Shown piece after piece: positions 1 to 7,085 of a DNA stretch of 20,877 bases; position 1 is the stretch's first letter; each line of letters opens with the position of its first letter. This DNA is from an uncultured Woeseiaceae bacterium (GTDB taxonomy: Bacteria; Pseudomonadota; Gammaproteobacteria; Steroidobacterales; Woeseiaceae). The stretch spans positions 1 through 20,877 of the forward strand of contig CALZHX010000024.1 in the NCBI GenBank assembly GCA_945787435.1, written 5' to 3'. The notes under the pieces are model-generated. The model saw only the letters and a list, made by a program, of their open reading frames with translations. It was not told where the DNA came from and did not search any database. The translations under genes and the position numbers were made by a program.

Positions 1-911
1 ATGGCGTAAGAAACCTGGATTTCGCAGCGATCGGCCAGGCCGGCAGCGACAATATTCTTCGCAACGTAGCGGCAGGCATACGCAGCCGAGCGGTCGACTT
101 TTGACGGGTCCTTGCCCGAGAAAGCGCCACCACCGTGGCGAGCTGACCCACCGTAGGTGTCGACAATAATTTTGCGGCCGGTCAGGCCGCAGTCGCCCAT
201 CGGGCCGCCGATCTCGAATCGTCCGGTCGGATTAATGTGGTACTTGGTGTCCTTGCTGATCCATTCCGCGGGCAGCACGGGTTTGATGATCTCCTCCATG
301 ACACCTTCTTCAAGGTGAGACATTTCGACGTCCGCATGGTGTTGCGTCGATAGCACGACGGCGTCGATGGCGGCCGGTTTGCCGTCTTCATAGATGAAGG
401 TCACCTGGCTCTTGGCGTCGGGCCGCAGGAACGGCAATTTGCCGGACTTTCTGACCTCGGCCTGTTTTTGGACGAGTCGATGCGAGAAAGTGATCGGTGC
501 TGGCATCAGGACGTCGGTCTCATTGGTTGCGTAACCGAACATCAGACCCTGGTCGCCGGCGCCTTGTTTTTCGGCGGCTTCGCGATCCACGCCCTGGGCG
601 ATATCCGGCGATTGTTTGCCGATGGCGTTCAGGACCGCACATGAATGGCCGTCATAGCCCATGCTGGAATCCGTATAGCCAATGCCGACGATCGTGCCGC
701 GCACGACTTCCTCGAGATCGACCCATGCGGACGTGGTGACCTCGCCGGCGACAATCGCCATGCCGGTTTTTACCATGGTCTCTACGGCGACCCGCGCGCT
801 CTTGTCCTGCTCGAGCATAGCGTCGAGCACGGCGTCGGAAATCTGGTCGGCAACCTTGTCCGGGTGCCCCTCGGAAACCGATTCCGAGGTGAATAAGAAT
901 GTGTCACTCAT
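1..911 (-). CDS. metK: S-adenosylmethionine synthetase (partial, C-terminus beyond left edge)
   Basis: Methionine adenosyltransferase makes S-adenosylmethionine, phosphate and pyrophosphate from ATP and methionine in the cytosol. The visible N-terminal part is about 302 residues of a family usually near 390. It begins MSDTFLFTSESVSEGHPDK, with the ATP-binding GHPDK segment at residues 15-19. It then shows the GAGDQG motif near 117-122 and the phosphate-binding GGGAFSGKDPSKVDRS loop near 258-273. All expected substrate-binding motifs up to the edge are intact. The start is the ATG read leftward from 911. No strong Shine-Dalgarno sequence precedes it, only an A-rich run. The gene is divergent from tkt across about 120 bp. 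Identity is certain from the motifs; what lies downstream (often ahcY in relatives) cannot be seen. Confidence 0.97.
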   Translation of the reverse strand, partial: MSDTFLFTSESVSEGHPDKVADQISDAVLDAMLEQDKSARVAVETMVKTGMAIVAGEVTTSAWVDLEEVVRGTIVGIGYTDSSMGYDGHSCAVLNAIGKQSPDIAQGVDREAAEKQGAGDQGLMFGYATNETDVLMPAPITFSHRLVQKQAEVRKSGKLPFLRPDAKSQVTFIYEDGKPAAIDAVVLSTQHHADVEMSHLEEGVMEEIIKPVLPAEWISKDTKYHINPTGRFEIGGPMGDCGLTGRKIIVDTYGGSARHGGGAFSGKDPSKVDRSAAYACRYVAKNIVAAGLADRCEIQVSYA

Positions 912-1032
912 ATTTTTTTCTGTTGTGGCCGGGGGAGCCGCGCATTGTACCTTGCGACCTTGCTGTGAAACAGCGAAAATACGTGGTTCGAGGCAGTATA
1001 AAACCGCCTACCCACCAATAAGAACTAAATTA
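912..1032. promoter_or_regulatory. Divergent metK/tkt intergenic region, presumed back-to-back promoters
   Basis: These 121 bp separate two divergent genes and must hold both promoters. A TATAAA-like hexamer at 997-1002 is a possible -10 for tkt, and TACAAT read on the minus strand is a possible -10 for metK. Neither has a convincing -35 at the right distance. A small palindrome (GCTGT-GAA-ACAGC, 962-974) lies in the middle and could be an operator or chance. I did not recognise a SAM or SAH riboswitch. Confidence 0.4.
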
Positions 1033-3054
1033 ATGTCACAAGATGTAACGAGAGCCGGCCAGCCCGACCGGCGTGAACTCGCGAATGCTGTCCGGGCGCT
1101 CTCCATGGATGCCGTACAGGCCGCCAATTCAGGACATCCTGGCGCCCCGATGGGCATGGCTGATATCGCAGAAGTCCTCTGGAACGACTACCTCAAGCAC
1201 AACCCGGGTAACGCTCACTGGGTCGATCGTGACCGTTTTGTCTTGTCGAATGGCCACGCCTCGATGTTGCTGTATAGCCTCTTGCACCTTACGGGTTACG
1301 ACCTGTCAATCGACGAAATCCGCAATTTCCGGCAGCTTGGCTATCGGACGGCGGGACACCCCGAATATGATCCCGACCTGTCGATCGAGACGACGACCGG
1401 ACCGCTGGGGCAGGGCATCACAAATGCCGTCGGCATGGCCCTGACCGAGAAAAAGCTGGCTGCAGAGTTCAACCGACCGGGGCTTGAGATCGTCGACCAC
1501 AAGACCTGGGTGTTCCTTGGCGATGGCTGCCTCATGGAAGGCATCTCGCACGAGGCGTGCTCGCTGGCTGGGACTCTTAAACTGGGCAAGCTGATAGCCT
1601 TTTACGATGACAATAATATTTCGATTGATGGTGAAGTCGGCGGTTGGTTCACCGATGACACGGTCAAACGATTCGAGTCTTATAACTGGCAGGTGATCGC
1701 CGATGTCGACGGTCACGATAGTGGCGCGATCGCCGCGGCGATCGAGCAAGCCGCCGCTGAGACTGAGCGGCCGTCACTGATTTGCTGCAAAACGGTCATT
1801 GGTTTTGGTTCGCCGAATAAGCAGGGCACGGCATCGACACATGGCGCACCGCTGGGCGACGACGAGATCGCTGCCGCGCGCAAGGAATTAGGTTGGGAGT
1901 CTGCGCCGTTCGAAATTCCGGCCGATGTTGCCGCCGCGTGGGACGGACGTTCCCGTGGTGCCGCGGATGAACTGGCGTGGCAGAAAGTCTTCGATGAGTA
2001 CTCGTCAACGCACCCCGATCTCGCGGCCGAATACCGGCGCCGCATGAATCGCGAATTGCCAGCGGGCTGGAGTGAATTTGCGGACAAGGCGATCGCCGAT
2101 ATTGACGCCGCCGCCGGGAACATGGCGACTCGCAAGGCTTCACTGGTCGCGTTGAACGCATTTGCACCGATGCTGCCGGAGCTGGCTGGCGGGTCGGCCG
2201 ACCTGACCGGGTCCAACCTGACCAAACACAGCGGCTCGACCGTTATCACGGGCGATGACGCGTCAGGCAACTATATCTACTTCGGTGTGCGCGAGTTCGG
2301 TATGTCGGCACTATGTAACGGCATGTCGTTGCACGGCGGCGTTATTCCGTACTCGGGCACCTTCCTGACGTTCTCCGACTATGCTCGCAATGCGCTGCGC
2401 ATGGCCGCGCTGATGAAGGCGCAGAACATCTTCGTCTACACCCATGATTCGATCGGGCTCGGCGAAGACGGCCCGACGCATCAACCCGTTGAGCACACTG
2501 CATCCTTGCGGCTTATGCCCAATATGCGCGTCTGGCGTACCTGCGACACGGTGGAGACGGCAGTCGCATGGCGCGATGCTGTCGAGCGTCGCGATGGTCC
2601 AACCAGCCTCGTGCTTACCCGGCAGGGATTGCCACACCAGAACCGTAACAAAGACCAGGTAGCATCGATCGCGCGCGGTGGATACGTATTGAGCGAATCA
2701 GGCGGGGAACCTCAGATCATCCTGATCGCGACGGGCTCTGAAGTTGCATTGGCCGTATCGGCCGCCGACGTGCTGGCTGCCGACGGCGTCGCGGTTCGTG
2801 TTGTCTCGATGCCCTGCGTGGACCTTTTCCAGGCACAGGACACGGCATACCGCGAGCAAGTATTACCGGCTGCAGTGACGGCGCGCGTCGTCATTGAGGC
2901 AGGCGTTACCGAAACCTGGTGGCGCTACGCCGGGCCAGCCGGACGTGTAGTTGGTCTCGATCGTTTTGGTGAATCTGCCCCGGCGAACGAGCTTTTCGAA
3001 CATTTCGGCTTCTCGACTGACAATGTCGTCGCAGTTGCCCGTGAAATTATTTAA
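1033..3054 (+). CDS. tkt: Transketolase
   Basis: Thiamine-diphosphate-dependent transketolase moves two-carbon ketol units between sugar phosphates in the pentose phosphate pathway (and in the Calvin cycle where present). The 673-residue length is normal. Visible motifs are SGHPGAPMG (33-41), SNGHAS (72-77), GPLGQG (123-128), the GDG...NN ThDP/Mg motif (163-165, 194-195), STHGAP (268-273), the catalytic glutamate in GVREFGM (E421), and GEDGPTHQPVE (477-487). The substrate histidines H35, H74, H109 and H270 are all present. The frame stays open far upstream into antisense metK, but MSQDVTRAGQPDRRELANAVR at 1033 matches a normal N-terminus. It is the first gene of a tight tkt-gap-pgk run with gap 14 bp downstream. 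This gene order is also used for cbb genes, but no RuBisCO or phosphoribulokinase is in view, so a Calvin role cannot be claimed. Confidence 0.97.
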   Translation: MSQDVTRAGQPDRRELANAVRALSMDAVQAANSGHPGAPMGMADIAEVLWNDYLKHNPGNAHWVDRDRFVLSNGHASMLLYSLLHLTGYDLSIDEIRNFRQLGYRTAGHPEYDPDLSIETTTGPLGQGITNAVGMALTEKKLAAEFNRPGLEIVDHKTWVFLGDGCLMEGISHEACSLAGTLKLGKLIAFYDDNNISIDGEVGGWFTDDTVKRFESYNWQVIADVDGHDSGAIAAAIEQAAAETERPSLICCKTVIGFGSPNKQGTASTHGAPLGDDEIAAARKELGWESAPFEIPADVAAAWDGRSRGAADELAWQKVFDEYSSTHPDLAAEYRRRMNRELPAGWSEFADKAIADIDAAAGNMATRKASLVALNAFAPMLPELAGGSADLTGSNLTKHSGSTVITGDDASGNYIYFGVREFGMSALCNGMSLHGGVIPYSGTFLTFSDYARNALRMAALMKAQNIFVYTHDSIGLGEDGPTHQPVEHTASLRLMPNMRVWRTCDTVETAVAWRDAVERRDGPTSLVLTRQGLPHQNRNKDQVASIARGGYVLSESGGEPQIILIATGSEVALAVSAADVLAADGVAVRVVSMPCVDLFQAQDTAYREQVLPAAVTARVVIEAGVTETWWRYAGPAGRVVGLDRFGESAPANELFEHFGFSTDNVVAVAREII

Positions 3055-3057
3055 ATC

Positions 3058-3062
3058 AGGAG
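3058..3062 (+). promoter_or_regulatory. Ribosome binding site of gap
   Basis: A strong AGGAG lies six bases before the gap ATG in the 14-bp tkt-gap gap. It fixes the start and suggests efficient translation of this highly used enzyme; neighbouring genes have much weaker sites. Confidence 0.75.
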
Positions 3063-3068
3063 AGAATC

Positions 3069-4082
3069 ATGGCGATCAAAATAGGAATCAACGGCTACGG
3101 CCGCATAGGCCGCAACGTGATGCGCGCAATTCACGAGTACGGTCGTACCGGCGAGTTCGATGTGGTGGCGCTGAACGACCTTGGTGACCCGGAAACGAAC
3201 GCTCACCTCACACGTTACGATACAACGCACGGCAAATTCGACGGCAAAGTTGAGGTCGATGGTGGTGACATCATCGTCAATGGTGATCGGGTCAAGGTAT
3301 TTGCCGAGCGCGATCCGGCGAAACTTCCGTGGGGAGATCTTGGCGTCGACGTCGTGTTCGAGTGCACAGGTTTGTTCCGGACAATGGAGACTGCCGGCAA
3401 ACATATCGCTGGGGGCGCCAAGAAGGTCATCCTTTCCGCGCCGGGCGGTGACGGCATCGAGAAGACAATCGTCTACGGCGTCAATGACAACATTCTGACA
3501 GCAGATGACCAGGTCATTTCAAATGCGTCATGCACGACGAATTGCCTCGCGCCACTTGTCCAGCCGCTGCACGAGGCTATCGGCGTCAAGCACGGCATTA
3601 TGACTACCATCCATGCCTACACCAACGATCAGGTGCTGACCGACGTCTTCCACAAGGACCTGCGCCGCGCGCGTTCGGGAACGATGTCGCAAATCCCGAC
3701 GAGCACCGGAGCCGCGAAGGCCGTTGGCCTGGTACTGCCGGATTTGAATGGCAAGCTCGACGGCTTTTCGATGCGAGTGCCGACGATCAATGTTTCGGCT
3801 GTCGACCTGTGTTTTGTCGCTGAACGTGCGACTTCCGTTGAAGAGATCAATGACCTTCTCCGGGCGGCCTCAGAGGGCCCGCTGAAAGGCGTACTCGCAT
3901 ACAACGATGAACCGCTCGTATCGGTCGATTTTAACCACAACCCGGCCTCCTCCACTTACGATGCCGGGCTGACGAAGGTCCTTGATGGCACTCTCGTCAA
4001 AGTCATCGCGTGGTATGACAACGAATGGGGATTCTCAAATCGCATGCTGGATACGACTGTCGCGTTGATGAACGCCAAGTAA
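3069..4082 (+). CDS. gap: Glyceraldehyde-3-phosphate dehydrogenase, type I
   Basis: Phosphorylating GAPDH interconverts glyceraldehyde 3-phosphate and 1,3-bisphosphoglycerate using NAD(P). The 337 residues are normal for class I. The Rossmann motif GINGYGRIGR spans 6-15. The catalytic cysteine is C155 in SNASCTTNCLAP and the base is H182 in TTIHAYTNDQ. The phosphate-binding STGAAKAVG (212-220) and C-terminal WYDNEWGFSNRM are present. D37 at the end of beta-2 (LND) favours NAD, by analogy with other class I enzymes. The sequence looks like the gap of tkt-gap-pgk clusters rather than the erythrose-4-phosphate dehydrogenase Epd, though I cannot exclude overlapping activity. It is cotranscribed with tkt upstream and pgk 23 bp downstream. 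Confidence 0.96.
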   Translation: MAIKIGINGYGRIGRNVMRAIHEYGRTGEFDVVALNDLGDPETNAHLTRYDTTHGKFDGKVEVDGGDIIVNGDRVKVFAERDPAKLPWGDLGVDVVFECTGLFRTMETAGKHIAGGAKKVILSAPGGDGIEKTIVYGVNDNILTADDQVISNASCTTNCLAPLVQPLHEAIGVKHGIMTTIHAYTNDQVLTDVFHKDLRRARSGTMSQIPTSTGAAKAVGLVLPDLNGKLDGFSMRVPTINVSAVDLCFVAERATSVEEINDLLRAASEGPLKGVLAYNDEPLVSVDFNHNPASSTYDAGLTKVLDGTLVKVIAWYDNEWGFSNRMLDTTVALMNAK

Positions 4083-4105
4083 GCGGAAAAAAGTAGAGAG
4101 TCTTC

Positions 4106-5284
4106 ATGTCTGTCATCAAAATGGGCGACCTCGACCTGTCAGGCAAGCGAGTCCTGATTCGCGAGGATCTGAACGTGCCGGTCGCCGATGGAGTTGTGAC
4201 GAGCGATGCCCGGATCCGCGCGGCAGTGCCGACGATCCAGGCAGCGCTCGACGCCGGCGCGGCCGTCATGCTTGTGTCACACCTGGGTCGCCCGACCGAA
4301 GGACAGCCCGAGGACCAATTCTCGCTGCAGCCTGTAGCCAGCCATCTTGCCGGATTGCTCGGCATTGATGTGCCCTTGATTGAAGACTGGATCGATGGTG
4401 TGGAGGTCGAGCCTGGCAAGGTCGCGCTGCTGGAGAATGTACGTTTTCTCGCGGGCGAAAAGAAATGCGATGAGGCGCTGGCGCGCAAGATGGCTGCGCT
4501 CTGTGACGTATTCGTAATGGATGCCTTTGGGACGGCGCACCGCGCCCAGGCCAGCACCTATGGTGTTGCCGAATACGCGCCGATCGCTTGTGCCGGCCCG
4601 TTGCTGGCAGCCGAACTTGAGGCGTTGGGCAGAGCTCTTCAGGAGCCTGCGCGTCCGTTCGTTGCGATCGTTGGGGGCTCGAAAGTGTCGACGAAGCTTA
4701 CCGTTCTGGATGCGTTGGCCGGCATTGTCGACACGCTCATTGTCGGTGGCGGCATCGCAAATACGTTTATTGCCGCTGCTGGCCACAATGTGGGCAAGTC
4801 CCTGCATGAAGCAGACATGCTGGACACGGCGCGCGGTCTTGCTACCGCAGCGGATGGGCGTGCGACCATTCCGGTCCCCACAGATGTCGTCGTTGCGACG
4901 GATTTTTCGGACGATGCAATCCCGAACACAAAGACCGTCGACGCGGTAGCTGACGACGAGTTGATTCTCGACATCGGTCCTGAAACCGCCAGCCGGTTTG
5001 CAGACATTCTCGCAACGGCTGGCACGATTATCTGGAACGGACCGGTTGGTGTGTTTGAATTTGATGCGTTCGGCGACGGTACGCGGACGTTGGCCGAAGC
5101 GATTGCTGCGAGCGACGCGTTTTCGGTCGCTGGTGGTGGCGATACGCTGGCCGCTATCGACAAGTATGGCGTACGCGACGGGATATCCTATATCTCGACC
5201 GGTGGCGGCGCGTTCCTCGAATTTGTTGAGGGCAAAAAGCTGCCGGCTGTCGCCATGCTCGAGCAACGCGGCGGCGACCAGTAG
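4106..5284 (+). CDS. pgk: Phosphoglycerate kinase
   Basis: Pgk transfers the acyl phosphate of 1,3-bisphosphoglycerate to ADP in glycolysis, and works in reverse in gluconeogenesis. The 392 residues are typical for bacteria. Visible are the N-domain substrate motif REDLNVP (19-25), SHLGRP (58-63), LLENVRF (108-114), FGTAHRAQAS (141-150), the nucleotide-domain GGSKVSTK (190-197), WNGPVGVFE (310-318), and C-terminal GGGDT (343-347) followed by STGGGAFLE (364-372). No key residue is missing. It is the last gene of the tkt-gap-pgk run. The stop is followed by a repeat-rich intergenic region and an opposite-strand gene, so the usual continuation into pyk is interrupted. Confidence 0.97.
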   Translation: MSVIKMGDLDLSGKRVLIREDLNVPVADGVVTSDARIRAAVPTIQAALDAGAAVMLVSHLGRPTEGQPEDQFSLQPVASHLAGLLGIDVPLIEDWIDGVEVEPGKVALLENVRFLAGEKKCDEALARKMAALCDVFVMDAFGTAHRAQASTYGVAEYAPIACAGPLLAAELEALGRALQEPARPFVAIVGGSKVSTKLTVLDALAGIVDTLIVGGGIANTFIAAAGHNVGKSLHEADMLDTARGLATAADGRATIPVPTDVVVATDFSDDAIPNTKTVDAVADDELILDIGPETASRFADILATAGTIIWNGPVGVFEFDAFGDGTRTLAEAIAASDAFSVAGGGDTLAAIDKYGVRDGISYISTGGGAFLEFVEGKKLPAVAMLEQRGGDQ

Positions 5285-5318
5285 GAGCGTTGCTTTCAGC
5301 GTTCGCCGCACACGTTTC

Positions 5319-5554
5319 CACACGACACGGCACTCGGGGTCATCACACAGAACCGAAGCCGGCATCTTTGTTGCCGGTATGGCTCCCTGCGGTCCGCTTT
5401 ACTACCGGCAACAAAGAATCCCGCCCTCGGCCTCCCCGATCATCGATGAAGTCCGGGGGACCGGCGCGGCGGGGTGTTTGGCGACCGAAGTAAAGCGCAG
5501 CGTTAGCGAGCCATGAGGGAGATAAATGCCCCGTTGCGCCGTGTCGTGTGATGA
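5319..5554. repeat. Nested inverted-repeat element, possibly MITE- or REP-like
   Basis: Three sets of complementary arms are visible. The outer arms are a perfect 13-bp pair (5319-5331 with 5538-5550). A 9-bp segment at 5340-5348 is complementary to 5546-5554. A 24-base block at 5379-5402 is imperfectly complementary to 5490-5514, with perfect ends of 7 and 8 bp. Inside lies a strong hairpin, listed separately. This fits a small non-autonomous mobile element or dispersed palindrome, but I see no target-site duplication. Copy number elsewhere is unknown, so the class is inference. Confidence 0.5.
5365..5417. repeat. Strong hairpin: 15-bp perfect stem, 23-base loop
   Basis: The arm 5365-5379 is perfectly complementary to 5403-5417. 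The stem holds TTTGTTGCCGGTA and its complement TACCGGCAACAAA. It is about 80 bp after the pgk stop and about 190 bp from the stop of the opposite gene. It could stop transcription or protect mRNA 3' ends on either strand, but neither side has the T-run of an intrinsic terminator. Confidence 0.7.
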
Positions 5555-5605
5555 GGTCACGTACCCGGTGTCGGGCCTGTGCGTCGAACGTGCCGTGTAT
5601 CGCGG

Positions 5606-6973
5606 TTAGGTCGAGAATGGGCCCGTGATCGCCAGGGTCATTCCCGGATACTGAATATTGACGAACAGCGTCTTGCCGTCCGGTGCGAAGCACACTCCTG
5701 CCAACTCGGAATTCGTGTGCGCATTGTCGGCAAGCTGATACTGCGACCCGTCGGGTCGAATGCCGACAAGGCCGCAATGGCTGGACGTATCTTCGCACAC
5801 GATCAGGTCACCCCAGGGCGCAAACGTAATGTTGTCCGCGTTGCGCAAGATCGACTCGTGCGTGGCTTCGGCGATCAGTGTTAGCTGTCCCGGGTCGTCC
5901 TCTTCCAGCGCTTGCCCTTCGTGCGAGCTGGGCCGGTAAGCAAAGACCTGCCCGAGCCGTGCTGGACCGCCAATCGTGCACGTAAAGACCATATCGCCAT
6001 TGGCATTGCACAAACCCTCGCCGCGGGCAAACGTGGTCGCACCCTGAGCAGTGCCTCGCAGCCGCAGATCGTTCTTGTCACTGTCGACATTGTCGAGGTC
6101 AATCCATCGTGTCGGTAACGCTTCGCCCGGGACAATCTGTGGTTCATTGGACCAGTTATGCGTTATGAACGAAGGTTTCTCATCAATCACCAAAGCCTGC
6201 AGTTTTCCGCCCTCGTGGAGTTTGCCGGGCACATGCGGAATGTAACGGTAGAACAGTGAATGGTGACGATCCTCAGTCATGTAAACGATGCCGGTCGGCT
6301 CGTGAACGGCAGTGGCCTCGTGTTCGAACCTGCCCATTGCACGGATAGGAATCGGCTCGACCAGTCCATTTGCACTGGACGGCACCTCGAACACATAGCC
6401 GTGCTTCTTGTCGCGGTGCACGATACGACCTGCACTCAGTCCAACGCCAGGTTCTTCGAAACACTCCTCGCAAGACAGCCAGGAGCCCCAGGGCGTCGGC
6501 CCGCCCGCGCAATTCAGCTCCGTACCGGCCAGGCTCAGAAATTGTCGCTCAGTTGTTCTCGTTTCCGGATTGTAGACGGTCGTCGTGGTGCCGCCTGCGC
6601 CGGGCGTCTTGCCACCGCCCCGGTCGTATACCTTGTCGGTCACGGCTCCCGGTTGTGCGTCGAGTCCGTCCGCAAATGCACCTTGAACTGAATAGGCGGG
6701 CGTCAGCTCGTGGTTACAGACCAGGATGATACGTCCGTCGTCGCCTGCAAATGCGGCCATGCCATCGTGCGCATGTGGAACGAGAAGACCGTCGTCCATG
6801 CGCACCCCGGCTCTCGATACGATTGTGTAGTTGTAACCACCCGGCAGATCGAGGATCTTGTCAGGATCGGGGCGCAATGGCCCGGTTTTCGTATCGGCAG
6901 CTCTGCCGGACACGGAAAAGGCAGGCACCGAAACGGCAATCGTGAGGTTTTGGAGAAAGCGGCGTCGGTCCAT
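5606..6973 (-). CDS. Tat-exported PhoX/DUF839-family protein (putative phosphatase)
   Basis: The protein resembles the PhoX/DUF839 family, whose known members are periplasmic, calcium- and iron-dependent alkaline phosphatases. From the chosen start it has 455 residues. A twin-arginine signal lies at the N-terminus (MDRRRFLQN, then a hydrophobic stretch ending near SGRA), so export folded to the periplasm is likely. Family landmarks are CNHE (86-89), the cysteine-containing WGSWLSCEE (162-170), GRFEHEA (214-220), MTEDR (232-236), FARGEGL (315-321) and DNITFAPWGDL (380-390). In-frame ATGs also occur at 6997 and 7039; no Shine-Dalgarno decides between them, so the start beside the Arg-Arg motif is preferred. 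It is shorter than classical PhoX, so phosphatase activity is inferred, not shown. It lies opposite to its neighbours between pgk and pyk, and its promoter region is shared with pyk. Confidence 0.85.
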   Translation of the reverse strand: MDRRRFLQNLTIAVSVPAFSVSGRAADTKTGPLRPDPDKILDLPGGYNYTIVSRAGVRMDDGLLVPHAHDGMAAFAGDDGRIILVCNHELTPAYSVQGAFADGLDAQPGAVTDKVYDRGGGKTPGAGGTTTTVYNPETRTTERQFLSLAGTELNCAGGPTPWGSWLSCEECFEEPGVGLSAGRIVHRDKKHGYVFEVPSSANGLVEPIPIRAMGRFEHEATAVHEPTGIVYMTEDRHHSLFYRYIPHVPGKLHEGGKLQALVIDEKPSFITHNWSNEPQIVPGEALPTRWIDLDNVDSDKNDLRLRGTAQGATTFARGEGLCNANGDMVFTCTIGGPARLGQVFAYRPSSHEGQALEEDDPGQLTLIAEATHESILRNADNITFAPWGDLIVCEDTSSHCGLVGIRPDGSQYQLADNAHTNSELAGVCFAPDGKTLFVNIQYPGMTLAITGPFST

Positions 6974-7085
6974 GCGGCAGGTGGCAAGCGAGTCCATCAA
7001 TTGGCAGCATAACGGGTTCCCATGACAACTTGAAGACACAGACTCATTCCAGCCAATTCATTCTGCTTGTGCAATAATCGCCGCC
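6974..7085. promoter_or_regulatory. Divergent PhoX-like/pyk promoter region
   Basis: About 112 bp separate the two divergent starts (less if the upstream start of the PhoX-like gene is used). An AATAAT-like hexamer close to the pyk start is the only -10-like element I noticed, and it lacks a good -35 partner. pyk therefore has its own promoter, independent of tkt-gap-pgk. Confidence 0.35.

Larger units (their letters stand above)
5285..5605. other. 321-bp non-coding region between convergent pgk and PhoX-like genes
   Basis: I see no credible gene here. Short open frames exist but look like translated repeat sequence with Arg/Pro-rich composition. Almost the whole stretch is made of inverted-repeat arms described in the next entries. 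Both flanking genes end here, so it presumably contains the transcription stop for both strands. I found no classic hairpin followed by a T-run. Confidence 0.7.

Noticed and set aside
682..1032. Possible 117-codon N-terminal extension of transketolase
   Set aside because: The extension is antisense to metK and the promoter region; the protein from 1033 has a complete, normal-length transketolase start.
912..1032. SAM or SAH riboswitch upstream of metK
   Set aside because: No recognisable helices or conserved cores of known SAM/SAH riboswitches; the leader is short and only a 5-bp palindrome is present.
1033..5284. Calvin-cycle (cbb) operon
   Set aside because: Gene order fits, but no RuBisCO, phosphoribulokinase or CbbR-type regulator is visible; the divergent neighbour is metK.
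4277..5365. A 362-codon open frame on the minus strand opposite pgk
   Set aside because: It lies antisense to a fully conserved pgk, has Arg/Ala/Thr-rich composition typical of a codon-bias shadow, and shows no recognisable domain.
5290..5493. A 67-codon frame in the pgk/PhoX-like spacer
   Set aside because: It is translated inverted-repeat sequence, Arg/Pro/Ser-rich, with no ribosome site and no family resemblance.
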